Shown: positions 34,241 through 45,900 of the stretch, in pieces
Layout: each line of letters starts with the position of its first letter
How positions within the stretch are numbered: position 1 is the first letter of the stretch
Source: Panorpa germanica
Taxonomy: Eukaryota > Arthropoda > Insecta > Mecoptera > Panorpidae
Assembly: GCA_963678705.1 (NCBI GenBank)
Contig: OY783216.1
Coordinates: 3,410,001 to 3,474,000 of the forward strand
DNA length: 64,000 nt
Reading direction: 5' to 3'
Position numbers and translations under genes: made by a program
The notes under the pieces: generated by a model
Databases searched by the model: none
What the model saw: only the letters and a program-made list of their open reading frames with translations
Told to the model about the DNA's origin: nothing

Positions 34241-35247
34241 TTTTAATGATATAAGATGGCCTGCCACTCTGAGGATTGAGTTTTAACTAATTATATGCAT
34301 AGTTTCGTTCATACCTTTATTGCATCTTAATCCAAATTATATTGCTTGCTCAGTGGCGTCTTCTCCATCAACACCAAATAAAGCTGTTACAGTCCACAAA
34401 TAAATGTGGTACACCTTACCAAAATACTATTCAAATGTTTTATTTCGATGTATGCATGCCACTCATCGACCAGAATAAAAACATAAAGCATACGAACCAT
34501 AAAGAAAGAATTCGTCGTAGCAAACCCATCCATATCTTAAATTCCCCATCGTGATATACTAAAGGTTCAATCTAAACGTGAAGTTCTTACAGAGATCCAA
34601 ACTTGTACAGCACCTTGAGATATCTCATCTTCTTCTTGTTTTATTTGGAATTTATTTCTTTTAGATTGTTTTATGGCCGTAGTTGTTGCGGCTGCGGCTG
34701 CGGCTGCGGGTGTCATTTCAGAACTAGCGGTTTGTTGCATCAATTGTTAAATCACGATTACTCTCCCCCCGTATGTTCAGGACAGGTCAGGTGGTTCAGG
34801 GGTGAGGGGCACGCATGTTTAGGTCCCATATCGGCACATGTGGTTTGCCTTTTATAGGCACGCGTGCCGTGTTTTCTATACAAGGAACAGTACACTCTAA
34901 TCGAAAATACGTAAGATTATTACAATCATTTTTAAATGGAGTGGTCTGATTGTTATTCTGATTTCTTTGTATTAAGATTTCTAATAAGATTCAACATTAT
35001 TACAAAGACACTGCGTTGCAAATTGTACCTTTTTATACAGAACAGAAGTTGTGTACTTTTTGAAATGAAATGAAAGTTAAGACAGAACTAGGAAATTAAA
35101 TTCAATGAAGACTGCAGTATCAATGCACTTACGCCACTGGATTTGAAACCTACTTGAATTTGATTTGAAATCTATCACGTCTACGACTCTTTAACTGTAA
35201 ATTATATTTAAAGAAATGAATTAGAATCGTCAGTTTAATTTCTTTCA
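34241..35247. other. Non-coding stretch with a GCGGCT hexamer repeat
   Basis: A (GCGGCT)-type repeat lies at 34687-34709. CAGTGGCGT at 34351 and ACGCCACTG ending at 35139 could be the two ends of an old 789-bp hAT-like element, but only 9 bp match and the flanks do not. Confidence 0.3.
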
Positions 35248-35505
35248 AACTAGCCGACCTGATAAATTTTTCCACAACAATTTGACAATCATTTGCTCAC
35301 ATAATAGCAAAAATCCCATAGAAAAAATACTATCAGTTCTTTCAGAATTTTTCAAATTTCCTGGGCAAATTTTCCAATTTTTTCCTTATTCCTTATTCAG
35401 ACTATTATGAACATTTAAAGAAACAATTAGTCAAATCGATCCAGCGGTTCTCAAACGATACGCCTACAAAGCAACAGCATTTAATTTTAATTTATTGTAA
35501 TTGTT
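35248..35505. repeat. Possible insect-wide non-coding retroposon/Helitron-like repeat
   Basis: Begins near CTAGCCGACCTGATAAATTT and ends near CGATCCAGCGGTTCTCAAAC, TACGCCTACAAAG. Many insect genomes carry an abundant repeat with 'CTAGC.GACCCGG' at one end and 'ATCGGTCCAGYCGTT' at the other. This is motif memory, not a search. Confidence 0.35.
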
Positions 35506-35550
35506 GAAAACAACTGTAAATAATATGCATAATTACATATGCAATAATAT

Positions 35551-36404
35551 CCCAGTAAACAATTTGGTGAAGTGCTCTATTTAGTGACGTTCGAGTCACT
35601 CGTACAATTCAATTCTAACGCTTTACAAGTTCTCTACCTGTCACAGATTTTGTGTTAGTTGTTAGAATTTTTTCATAATAATATTCTTTCTTTTTCCAAC
35701 ATCATTCATTAAGTAGCAGTTGTTTCTTTCACACTAGGATACATTTTTTTTTAGTTCATTTTCATTCCAAAGTGAGAGAGAAACGAGATGTGGTTAGACA
35801 AGTAAAATATATTTTTCACCGTTACACTTGTATACTTGTATAGTATTTCGTTCAGTACAGTATGTTTAAAGTATATGCTATCCTTTTTCAACAAATATTT
35901 CTTTAATGGTAATAGGCACACGCTGTCTCCCTCAATCTCCGAATATAATGTGTTTAAACGAATAATCTAAGCAGCGAGGGTAAGACCGGAGTTTTAAACC
36001 TAACGCAGACCTGCCGATCGTGGATTCTTGAATCACCAAAACAATGTAAAAAACAAATATAACGAGTATTGTTGAAGATGAATAATATGCATTAAAAAAA
36101 TCACGATCCGTACTTAAGATTACATCTATTTATTTCTTCATTTAAATATTTATATTTTGCAGACTCTAAAAAGTAGAATTCCATTAAGTTTTATACCCCT
36201 GCTAGTGTCAAGTTTATAACTCCGGTCATAAATCATAAACCGACTCCGCTTTTAATTCAGCAGTGAACCGTCGTTGCGATCTCTGTAGGTTATAAAAAGG
36301 GCCTTTCCTATGAAGGACTGAATAGAAAACGAACACGTTCCAAACAAAAAACTCATGATATGTAATAGAAATTAAGTAGAATTTACTCCAAAATGTTTAC
36401 TGGG
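35551..36404 (+). mobile_element. CCCAGTAAACA family, long copy B (both ends)
   Basis: 854 bp with inverted ends CCCAGTAAACAATTTGG and CCAAAATGTTTACTGGG; the bases TAT lie on both flanks. It is collinear with 26120-26955 over almost the whole length. No conserved frame is visible, so it is non-autonomous. The superfamily was not recognised. Confidence 0.75.
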
Positions 36405-37654
36405 TATGTAATTGTTCATATAAAATTTATTTAGGCTTTTATTTTTCTGTAGAACAAAGTTATTGCAATAGAAGATGATAAGATTTAAATTGATATCTAT
36501 ATTGATGATATAGTTGATTTCGAATAGAAGATGTTTTAAGAATTGCATATCCCAATTATTTTTTCAGACTGGGATGTATTAACAACGAGATTAAACTTGT
36601 AACAAATATAAAAAATAAATTAAAAATTGTTCTAATGTGAGTTCCATAGTATAATTAATAGGCAGTAATTCGTAATTTATATAAACCTACATAGATCCAG
36701 CGATACGACGGTGTGGCCAGGCTAGAGTGGTGAACAAAAAGACATGTGACGTATACCGATGCCAGAGAGACCACCATCTATTGTGTCCACTAGAGAGTGG
36801 ACGTTCTGATGATGGTAATGTAAACGAAGCCCACAGACCACGGAGCGCGGACCAAGGTACTCTAATTGATGTTGATTGTTTCACATCGCCCACTTTACTA
36901 CTATTTAATCACAATTCCTTTTTAAGTATTAATTATTGTGCAGGTGTTAAAAAATTATTGATTTCTTCTTGGAACTATACAGGCTGTTCGCTAGAAATCG
37001 TTTACAGGTTCTATATTCATTTAAAAAGGATCAGAAAGATATTAATTAATTACCATATCAAACAATTAAGCTAATAAATGAACCACAACCCTATTTTGTA
37101 GTTTTATATTTGTAATGTAACTTTTTCAAATGATCATCTTTAAAATTTAAATGTTTATATTTACTAATGCTCTTTATACGTTGAAAAACTTTCAAGTGCG
37201 GTACTAAATTTGTTTTTTCGTCGCTAAAATTTGATTTTTGTCGTTAAAATGTGGTTTTCCACGACGAAATACTTTTGTCAAAGTCTTATAATTTACAGCA
37301 ATTCAATAAAGCGCAATATGCACCTATGACTGTACATACGAGCTAACATTGCGTTAAACAGGTGTTAAAAACTTATTTAAATATCATTACGTGAATTGTT
37401 TAACAATGTATAACATTAATAATTAATTAGTAACTAAAACAAACAACTACCGATGATTCTACCTATTTAACTTATGTTAAAGTGAGCAGTCAGTTGAATT
37501 ACGTCTTTTACTTTACACATTTCCTCCTTGTAAGTCATTAGAAGTATACATTTCATTAAATTTAACTTTTTTAACATTGTGGTGTTCTCATATAAGTAAA
37601 CTACACTGCTGCCTAATACATTTCTTTGACAAATACTTATGGTTTTTAGATAGT
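36405..37654. other. Non-coding stretch
   Basis: A GC-richer patch near 36700-36860 has open frames on both strands (115 and 68 codons), but neither shows a motif. Nothing else. Confidence 0.35.
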
Positions 37655-37765
37655 ACCAACCTCTAAACGATATGTGTAAAAATTTCATGACATTGTGACC
37701 ATTAATTTATGACCTACAATTATTTTAGTGACACTACTTTTGTAATTTTCTAATTTTAATTTTGT
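37655..37765 (-). repeat. Degenerate interspersed family, copy 2
   Basis: ACGATATGTGTAAAAATTTC, GACATTGTGACCATTA and TTTTAGTGACACTACTTTTG match the complement of 12415-12545 and the plus strand of 57355-57510. It ends just before the hAT insertion at 37819. Confidence 0.5.
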
Positions 37766-37818
37766 GTGTTATCAATAGGGTTTTTTCGGTACAAAAAGCA
37801 AAGGAGGTGCTTTGGGTA

Positions 37819-38823
37819 CACTGGCGTAGCTAGGTATGGGCGAGTCGGTGCAGTGCACCGGGCCCCCATGCTCAGGGGGCCCTCGGACTTTTATAACTTA
37901 TATTTTAACGGTTTCACAGTGATGTAATACTCTTAGTAAATAGTTATTCCCGACAATGCATACAAAACTTTTATAACAAAAACATAAACAATAACAAAAA
38001 TTCTAAATAGGAATGATTTTTTTTTATTGAGAGTGTATTTCATACTCACTTCTCTATAAATTTATCGCTGAACATGAGGGAGGAGGGAAGCATGGACCAG
38101 GCAAGGGTCTAAGTCTATTACGTAATTCTCTCAGGCAGAGGTACGCATTCTAGAGTTGTTTATGTTGAGATTAAGCTGAAACAAAAGTAGCTGCAGGATT
38201 GTACTTAGAGTCTTAGAGCGCAATATCGCTAACAATATACAGAAAAGGCAGATGTATATTTCCTTTGGTCTACTATTAAAACATCATAATAATTGATCTG
38301 GATAAGATAGAAGGAGTGACATAAGTGCACATAATTTGGTGCAAAATAGTATACCCGCTAGTGAAGAAAGTAGGATATTCCAGTCTGCGTGTTTGCCACC
38401 CTTGCCTTCGGATAGGGGTCACTTTTACACGCGGGTTGAAATGTCTTACTTTCTTCCTTCGGTGTGTAATATACTATTAATGTTTTATGTACAATAAATG
38501 TTTTACATACATACATGCATACATCTTTTGATTTACTTCGTTTTATTGATTAATACCAATAATATAAATCCAAGTATACATTCCTAAACTCTTCACCTAG
38601 GCGATTACTAAAGCTCACACAAGACACACATACACATACATGTAGTAAGTAGTTTTGCTGTGCCATGTAGTGCACGATAAAGAGCTGATGATAAACTAAT
38701 AGCTTTGTACCTTTAAAGTATTTATATATATTTATATCTGACTTGAATAACCTAAACAGTTTAGTTAGAGGCCCTGATTTTTTTTTTTGCACCGGGGCCC
38801 TTGGTTACCTAGCTACGCCACTG
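37819..38823. mobile_element. hAT-type non-autonomous element, copy 2
   Basis: 1005 bp, ends CACTGGCGTAGCTAGG and CCTAGCTACGCCACTG, with a perfect 8-bp duplication TTTGGGTA at 37811-37818 and 38824-38831. It matches copy 1 outside the array, but contains ~406 bp (about 38226-38631) that copy 1 lacks. The element sits inside the degenerate repeat tract near 37.7 kb. Confidence 0.85.
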
Positions 38824-38852
38824 TTTGGGTATAGCCTAATTCTAATAATATA

Positions 38853-38878
38853 GCCGTACTCTCGTAATTTGAACTATA
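38853..38878 (-). repeat. Solo end of the TATAGTTCAAAT MITE
   Basis: CTCTCGTAATTTGAACTATA is the terminal sequence of the family in reverse orientation, without body or opposite end, immediately beyond the hAT copy 2. Confidence 0.55.
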
Positions 38879-39630
38879 CTAAAATTGAAATAGAATTCAA
38901 GGAGCAATTATAAATTTTACGCAGTTCATTAAAACGGGTATTTGTGATATTTTACTATGAGTATAAACAAAACTAGTTTTAGATTGTCACCACTGTTTAT
39001 TAGACTCTGATGTGATAACAATCTATTTTGTCTTTGAGTGTTCTACTACGTTCTGCTAATTGTATTGTAGCAAGCATATTTGTCTGACCGCTGATACCGC
39101 TGCAGGGTGAGCAAGTTTCGAATGCAAGATAATTGGACGAGCAAGATAAAATGTTAAATAACATTATTTAATTACAAATTGGTTGACATTTTGTTTGGTG
39201 CAGGGAAACGGGTAAGGGGAAAAGGGGAACCCTTACTTTCGTGCTATATATCGAACAACTCTCTGTACTTATATTTTATATCATTTATTTCACTTATTCC
39301 GTGTTAAAATTTCGAGACGCCTTCGCTAATAAATATAATTAAAATATTACAAACCGTAATAATAAATTGTAATATTATGCTTGGTGCTACACCAACATTT
39401 GTTGGAAGAAATTGAACAACACTTCCACACCGATGTAACATCTAATGAAATACATCGTCATCTTTTGTAGTTCGTTCGAATTCATTTAAACAGTATGGTT
39501 AGAAAATAAAGTAATTAAAATCAGATTAATTCTACAGATGTGGGTCACAAAAGAGACAGTATATTTTATTAAATATTAATTAACATATATTACTTTTCAT
39601 AATATATAGTTCATTTTATAATAATTGTTT
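38879..39630. other. Non-coding stretch
   Basis: Nothing recognised. Confidence 0.35.
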
Positions 39631-40080
39631 TCTCACTGCTATAATTTAATTTTGTATTTATATTAAATTGTTTAGCATATGACAATACGCGTAGTCATTC
39701 ACAGTACCATTTTTAATGTAATTTATTTTTTTAGTTTTCTTAGTTTTTTTAGAACCTTACAAGGTCCAATGTTTTAAATTGAAAATATTAAATTAAGAAA
39801 AACTATATTATATTATAACCTCCAAAATGTGACAATCTGTTAAAATGCAGTAGAATTTACTTTTAAAAGAAGTCTAATATAAAACTATTTCTATTACTAA
39901 TTGTTATTAAAAATAGCAATTTTAATTATTTCACATACAATTTTCTTGAACTGTCAAAATTTATATTACTAACTTAACTTAAATTAAAACACAAATGTGA
40001 AAAGGAATGTGAAATCTAGATTACAATATTAAATAAAAACAGTAAATTAAATATCAAAACAATGAGTGGGAATGAGGCTT
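39631..40080 (+). mobile_element. CTCATTCCCACTCACTG MITE, copy 1 (left end truncated)
   Basis: The right end GAGTGGGAATGAGGCTT is intact; the left keeps only TCTCACTGCT. The interior (TTAGAACCTTACAAGGTCCA and AGCATATG.CAATACGCG) matches 53871-54368. It has no coding capacity. Confidence 0.7.
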
Positions 40081-42158
40081 AATAATAAATTTTAACAAAA
40101 ATTCAAAACAATGCATTTTAAAATATTTGATTTGTCTATTAGATTTGTATTAAATTTAAAAACATTTTTAACAATATACATTATTAAATTTGTAAATATT
40201 AATTAACAAGTTAAACGATGGAATCGTCACACTATTTTTGCATTATTTTAGGGGCCAGCTTAATCATGGGGAAAGTTTTTACTTATTTTCATAATTCTTA
40301 AATTTTGTGTTTACATTTTTTTGCTAATATTAACTTTTTCCATTAACAATTGAATTTGTCGCATTAACGTAACTTTTGTAACGTCATTCAGCCATCAGCC
40401 TGGCAGGTAATTATTTTAGATTCATTCAAATTGAAATAACTCATTAACGAAGATAATAAATATTAATTACCTGTTAATTTCTAATAAGATTTGTAATTAG
40501 GCAATTAGCATTACATAAGCCATTTGTTTGTTATGCGATGTAATGGACTTAATACATAATTATAATAAATACATTTATATGTAAATAAAATGTGAGAAAT
40601 AAAGAGATCTTGAAACAATGGCATGTAATCACCGGCTGACCTATTAGAGGCTACCAGCGACACCTATCGTTAAAACTCACAAGCTTGTCCAACAGTTATG
40701 CCACTATCAGTGAGACAAGGATAGCTTATGGAGAACATACGTTGGAGAGAGTAGTACAGTACTCAGTATGTATTAGACATACTCTGTGTGATAAATTTTG
40801 TAGTTTCAAATCAAATTAATTTAGTGTTTTACCATACAAGTATAACAAAACTTTCTTAAAGTATTATGCGATACAATGGTCTTAAAATTAGGGTCCCATT
40901 CTGAAATAGAAAAAGGAACAATATAAGCATAAAAATTACTCAAAATTTGAGTTGATATTGTATTAAATACAGAAATACTAAGCGACCAGCCAGATTCCTT
41001 TTTATCCAATGCGAATCTTTGTTTAAATTTATTTACTGTAGGTTCCATTATAATTTCGGTATAAATCTGAAACAGTTCAGTATAAATTTATTAAAAATTA
41101 GTTTGGTTTTCCTGCGTTGCAGTTGCCTCCATACAATTACCAATTCTTTTCATAGGATTTAATGCTTTAATTTAGGTTACAAAATGTATATTATATATAC
41201 TGATAAAGATAACTATCAGGCAGTGGTGTAAATATATCATCTGACGCCCGTGGTAAATTCATCGGATAGGGCCCCCCTTAAATAATTGATATATTAATTA
41301 ATGATCTATTTACAAAGAAAGCTTGAACATTTATCTGACTCCTAAAGTTTATATGGTTTAAATAGCTCAATCGTGTGCAAAGTTATTAACGTTTTTATAT
41401 TTGAAAACATGGAGTACTAATACAAAGTTGCAAATCGATTATTATTTTAGTACACTGTTGCCATTTATATCTAACTATATAACCATGAAGTAATGTTCCA
41501 CCTTAATGTAAAATGCGTAAATAAACTGAGCGATCTTGATAATTTATTTGTATAATTCGTATGTGTTCAACATTAACAAAATTAATATTTTTACTAAATT
41601 TTGTAATAAATTTTAGGTTGCTAACATTTCTTTTAAATGTTTAAAGAAACAGTAAAGTTGAAGGGACAAAACTCTAAAAGAAATTAAAGAAACATTTAAT
41701 GTAATGTCCTTGTTTACACTCAGCACCTTGGTTAGTTTTTATTTTATTTATATCAATTAATTTAGCAAAATTAATAGATGTTTTACTTCTGCACTGACGA
41801 TATTTTTTTTAAATTTGAGCTGAAACTTGAATTTAGAACATTTTTAGTATGAACGATTGAAAATATTATCTCAAAAATATACAATATATAGTTGGTATTG
41901 CAAAGAAATGTTAAATAACACAAAATAGCTCTAGACTCTTTGATGGACGAAATTCAACATAAGCAAATTATGTTTTATGCATTTAATATGGATACATACA
42001 TACAAAAAAAAACGGTAAAATTAGAAAGCCTTGTATATAAATAAGTAAATAACAACATAAATAAGTTTCATCCCCTTTTTATTTATTTTTAAGGGTGGGA
42101 AAAGTTAACTCCGCCCTAAAATAATTAATCTCCAACTTAAGCCCCTAAAAGAAGTCAA
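40081..42158. other. Non-coding stretch upstream of the secreted-protein gene
   Basis: Very AT-rich. CAGTGGTGTAAATATA near 41222 with GACGCCCGTGG looks like a solo hAT-type terminus. No coding exon seen. Confidence 0.4.
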
Positions 42159-42213
42159 TATAAATCACTGAAGTCAAAATCACAGTTCAGTTCGTCAGTT
42201 GACGTGAACCCGT
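42159..42213 (+). promoter_or_regulatory. Candidate TATA+Inr core promoter and short first exon
   Basis: TATAAA at 42159-42164 lies 30 bp before the A of an insect-type initiator TCAGTT at 42187-42192; a second TCAGTT follows at 42195. The sequence ACCC then GTAAGT (GT at 42212-42213) is a near-ideal splice donor, so a non-coding first exon of ~23 nt is possible, spliced to an acceptor near the ATG at 42840 (for example the TAG after the T-rich run at about 42803-42836). Spacing and motif quality are good, but all three could be chance. Confidence 0.45.
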
Positions 42214-42446
42214 AAGTAACTACCATTGCTTTCCATAGCAACACCTAACCTGCAAATAAATAAATAATACAACAGTTTATAAGTCTTCTTATAACAAATC
42301 GGTATAATTTATTTCATTAATAAGTAAAGTTGTGCCTTACATGTGTGCCAGACCGAGAACTGAGAAGGAGTAGTACTAATACTTACTTGATGTTGGCTGG
42401 CCTATGTGGTAGTATCTTTTTTAAAGTGACACGGAACGATATTGAG

Positions 42447-42481
42447 TCAGTACAAAACGAACTGTCTAGTAGAACGGTCGG
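42447..42481 (+). promoter_or_regulatory. Candidate Inr+DPE core promoter
   Basis: Inr TCAGTA (42447-42452, presumed +1 at 42449) is followed by GGTCG at 42476-42480, exactly at +28 to +32, matching the DPE consensus RGWYV. Transcripts from here would have a ~390-nt leader with short upstream ORFs starting at 42598, 42642 and 42677. It is an alternative to the TATA promoter 260 bp upstream. Confidence 0.4.
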
Positions 42482-42839
42482 TCTAAACATATACTAAATA
42501 ATTATAACAATTAAAAAGAAAATACAGTGCGCGCAATTGTTAAATTACTTGAATTATATCAAACAGTGTTTAAATTATTTGTGATTGTGTTAGAAAAATG
42601 TGAATAGTTTTCCATTACATTTCTTTTAATTATTGAAAAAAATGTACAATTTTATAACCTAAAAATTGATAGAAAAATGTCACTCTCATAAATAAACTAT
42701 TTTATTCTGTTTACTAAAGTCTGTTTTGTTCGTTGTGTGTTATATAAACGTTGATATAAAATCAGTGTTTAACGTGAGTGTCGTAGGTCAAGTACGCTGA
42801 CTTTTTTTAATTTATAAAACATTCAAAATAAATAGTAAA

Positions 42840-42975
42840 ATGCCGCGTTCGGCGTTATCAAATTGCCTGGCAGCGGCTGTATTAGCCTTGATGTTATTTA
42901 GCCTTCCGGCTCAAGCCCGTAAAAATTCACCACTTGTTGATGAAGATTTACCTCGAAAAAATCACAGATCGACAG
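42840..42975 (+). CDS. First coding exon of an unidentified secreted protein
   Basis: The ATG at 42840 has an insect-like context (AAA before ATG) and opens 45 codons plus one base. Residues 1-9 are a short polar/basic start, ~10-22 a hydrophobic core (LAAAVLALMLFSL), and PAQA before R27 is a textbook signal-peptidase site, so the mature protein would begin RKNSPLVDEDLPRKNHRST. The exon ends ACAG followed by GTAAGAG (GT at 42976), a strong phase-1 donor. The open frame continuing to 43079 beyond the donor is AT-rich and intron-like. The region is clearly GC-richer than its surroundings. No domain lies in this exon, and no downstream exon was recognised to 64000, so the protein (ligand, matrix or neuropeptide precursor are all possible) cannot be named. 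The dibasic-like RK at 27-28 and PRK at 38-40 are noted only. Confidence 0.7.
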
Positions 42976-45900
42976 GTAAGAGATGTTATAACATACTTAT
43001 AATTTATAGACTACTTTTTTTCTGTTTTATCTTTATTTTATCTGTTGGTAAAATAACAATGTTCACAATTGATGGCTGATAAGTTTTAATATCTTATCAG
43101 TAATTTTGATGTTTTGGACACTTGTTACAACCGCTTTAATTGTTAAACGTACAATTTACAAATTGAATTGCTAATGTTTTACATACAGTTTTCACATTTC
43201 GAGATTTATCTCGTGAAATAAATATGTATCATTAACGTTTAAGTTTACATTTTCTTAAGTCTTTGGTTTAAAAGAGAAATTGCAAAACAAATAGATGAAT
43301 GTTTGTATTTTTAATAAACTCTTGCTTTTTATTAATTAGAATCGTTAATATCTCAAAACGAGTAAAAGCTAAATAGGTTATCTCTATTAACTGTTTAAAC
43401 GATCATATTACCTTAATAAAATCATAGTATAATCAAAGCAAAATGGCATATAAAAATCGTATTTTATATAACATTTAATAGATAATTGCCAATAAATCGA
43501 ATATTGAAGTTTTTAGACATGTTGTATAATACTTTCGGAAGCCATAATATACATAGCCTTATGCTTACAGTGAAAACTAAATTTATAATTGTAATTTATG
43601 ACAGTTTATACAATGCTGAATAATTAATTTCTTTAACATAAATGAATTATATGTAGTTGTAAAAGTAGGTACAAGTTTTCTACAAATTCACTAATGTATT
43701 TACAGGTGATCAGGTATTTCTCAAATGGTTTTTGTTATTATTTAATTAAGCGTAAAACAGATTATTTCTTGACAGAAATATGTAAGAATACAAAAGTTTA
43801 AAAGATCAACAGGCGGTTGGGACGATAGTAAAGTTAGGTAGTTGTTAAAATAGGAGGGTTTTTGGAATTCATAATATTAATAACTAGACTTTTTGTCGCA
43901 AAATCAAAATAGCATAGGCCTAACTGTGTTATTTTTGGGTAAACAATATAAATATAAAGTTAAATTTCATTATGGGTTTATCTAAAATCTATTCCATCTG
44001 GACAGTTAATGAAATTGTTATTTCTATTTTTAAAGCCATGTAATAAATATTTTTATGATTCTCTTTTTTTTTTTACAATTGTAAAATATTTTGAATTTTA
44101 TCTATTAGTTTGTTGTTTTTAGTTATTTAACTTTTGTGGTTCAAGGTAAATTGTTATAACTGACAAATACTTTGCATTTACATTTCTTGTATTCGTTCAA
44201 AAATTGATATACATTTTTTTTACTACGTATCATTATTTGTATACAATGTTTTTTTTATTAATATTTGCTAAATGTTTCATTTGTAAATTCTAAAATACAG
44301 CTTAATATTTGTACGTGACATTAGTCAGGTGCGATGTGTTTGTACCAATGGCTGAGATGAAATTTAGTTTTTATCTTTTTTTACATATACAAATTTGGAT
44401 ATATGTATATTATTTAAAATATTAGTATCTATATGGTACTTCCAATTATTTGGTTATTTTAAATATATTATGTACATCATAAATATAAGAGATTTTAGGT
44501 TAGGGCAAGATTTCTTATTCGACTTAAATATTTGATTTTTCAAGTAAGTGGAAATAAAAACATTAGTTAACTTTTCACACTTGTATAGTACCAAGTTTTA
44601 AAATCACTTGTACACAAGTAATAAATAGTTAATAAAAGATATCTTTTAAATTCTGAAAACTTGTCATAAAATGAAAACCATCTGTTGGCAACTCAAAATA
44701 GATTTGTTTCGGTTATGACGTCACTTCGACTGATTTATTTAGAGTGTTATTCTTCACACTGCTTCAGCTATCGTTGCAATTTATTGTTATTATAATATGT
44801 TGACATCGGCAGTTGCTATGGCAACAATATTTTTGTTATTGTGATAATATTTGTATGCTATCAAAGGTCCTAAAAATAATGAAACAAAATGCAATACCCA
44901 AAGATTTAATACATATATCGTATCATCTTCTAAAATATGTTCTTGTATTGAAAATATACATTATATTATAAAAATATGATTAAATTATGTGAGACGTTGT
45001 CAAGTGGAGGCTATATATTATTATTATAGAAATTTATGAAGAGTTAAAAGACACATTACTCTACTACATGTTGGTAAGAAGCAAAGAGTAAAAAATAAGA
45101 CCAACGAATGAGGCAGAGAACTAAGAAAGTAAGAAGACCCATCTGAATATGCTGGGCTGCAAATGAATTGCATTTAACATTCACATTTGCGTCGCGTCGC
45201 GCTCCCGCTCCCCACCGCGCCATATCGCGTACTTGGACATGCATAGGCATAAGTCAAGTTCACAAACACTTCGGCATTACGTTACGTTAGAGATATATTT
45301 TTCTTTAAAATGATTTCAGACATTTCATAATTAACATCGCGCTCCGCTTCATCTCCGCGTCCCGCGTTGCCTGGCTTCATAACGCATTGGTTAGCATTAG
45401 TCTGAGGAGGCGAACCTTTTTATATTCGCGTGCCAATTGATAAGTAATATGTTTGGAGTTACAGGCAGTTTTATTCATTTTTAACATCATCGTATACCAG
45501 TATATACAACTTTTATGTCATAATTTAATTCTGCCTTCTTTTTATATCGTAGCTCTTTCAAAATTTTGAAATTATTTTACATTTTTTAATAAGTTGTGCA
45601 TTATCTTTTCATTGTAAATGGAAGATCTTAAAAACCCATTAATTAAAAGCAAAATCATTATTAATAAAATTTATTGTATTTACACCAACTATCGTTTAAT
45701 AATTCATCATGCATAATTAATAATGTTTCTTTTTTGTTAATGTAATCAACAATAAATTTCAGTATTTATTTGAATTGAATTTAAGTAGTCAATAGACATT
45801 GACAGTGTCAAAATATAAATAAAAACACAATATTCGTTTGTATAATAGTTTTTTGTAAGTATACAAATATAACAGCAGTATACTGCATAAGATCAAGAAA

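Noticed and set aside
34351..35139. CAGTGGCGT and ACGCCACTG as ends of a 789-bp hAT
   Set aside because: Only 9 bp match and the flanking 8-mers differ; kept as a remark only.
36727..37074. 115-codon plus-strand frame
   Set aside because: Only its first third is GC-rich, the opposite strand is also open, and no motif or splice context is seen.
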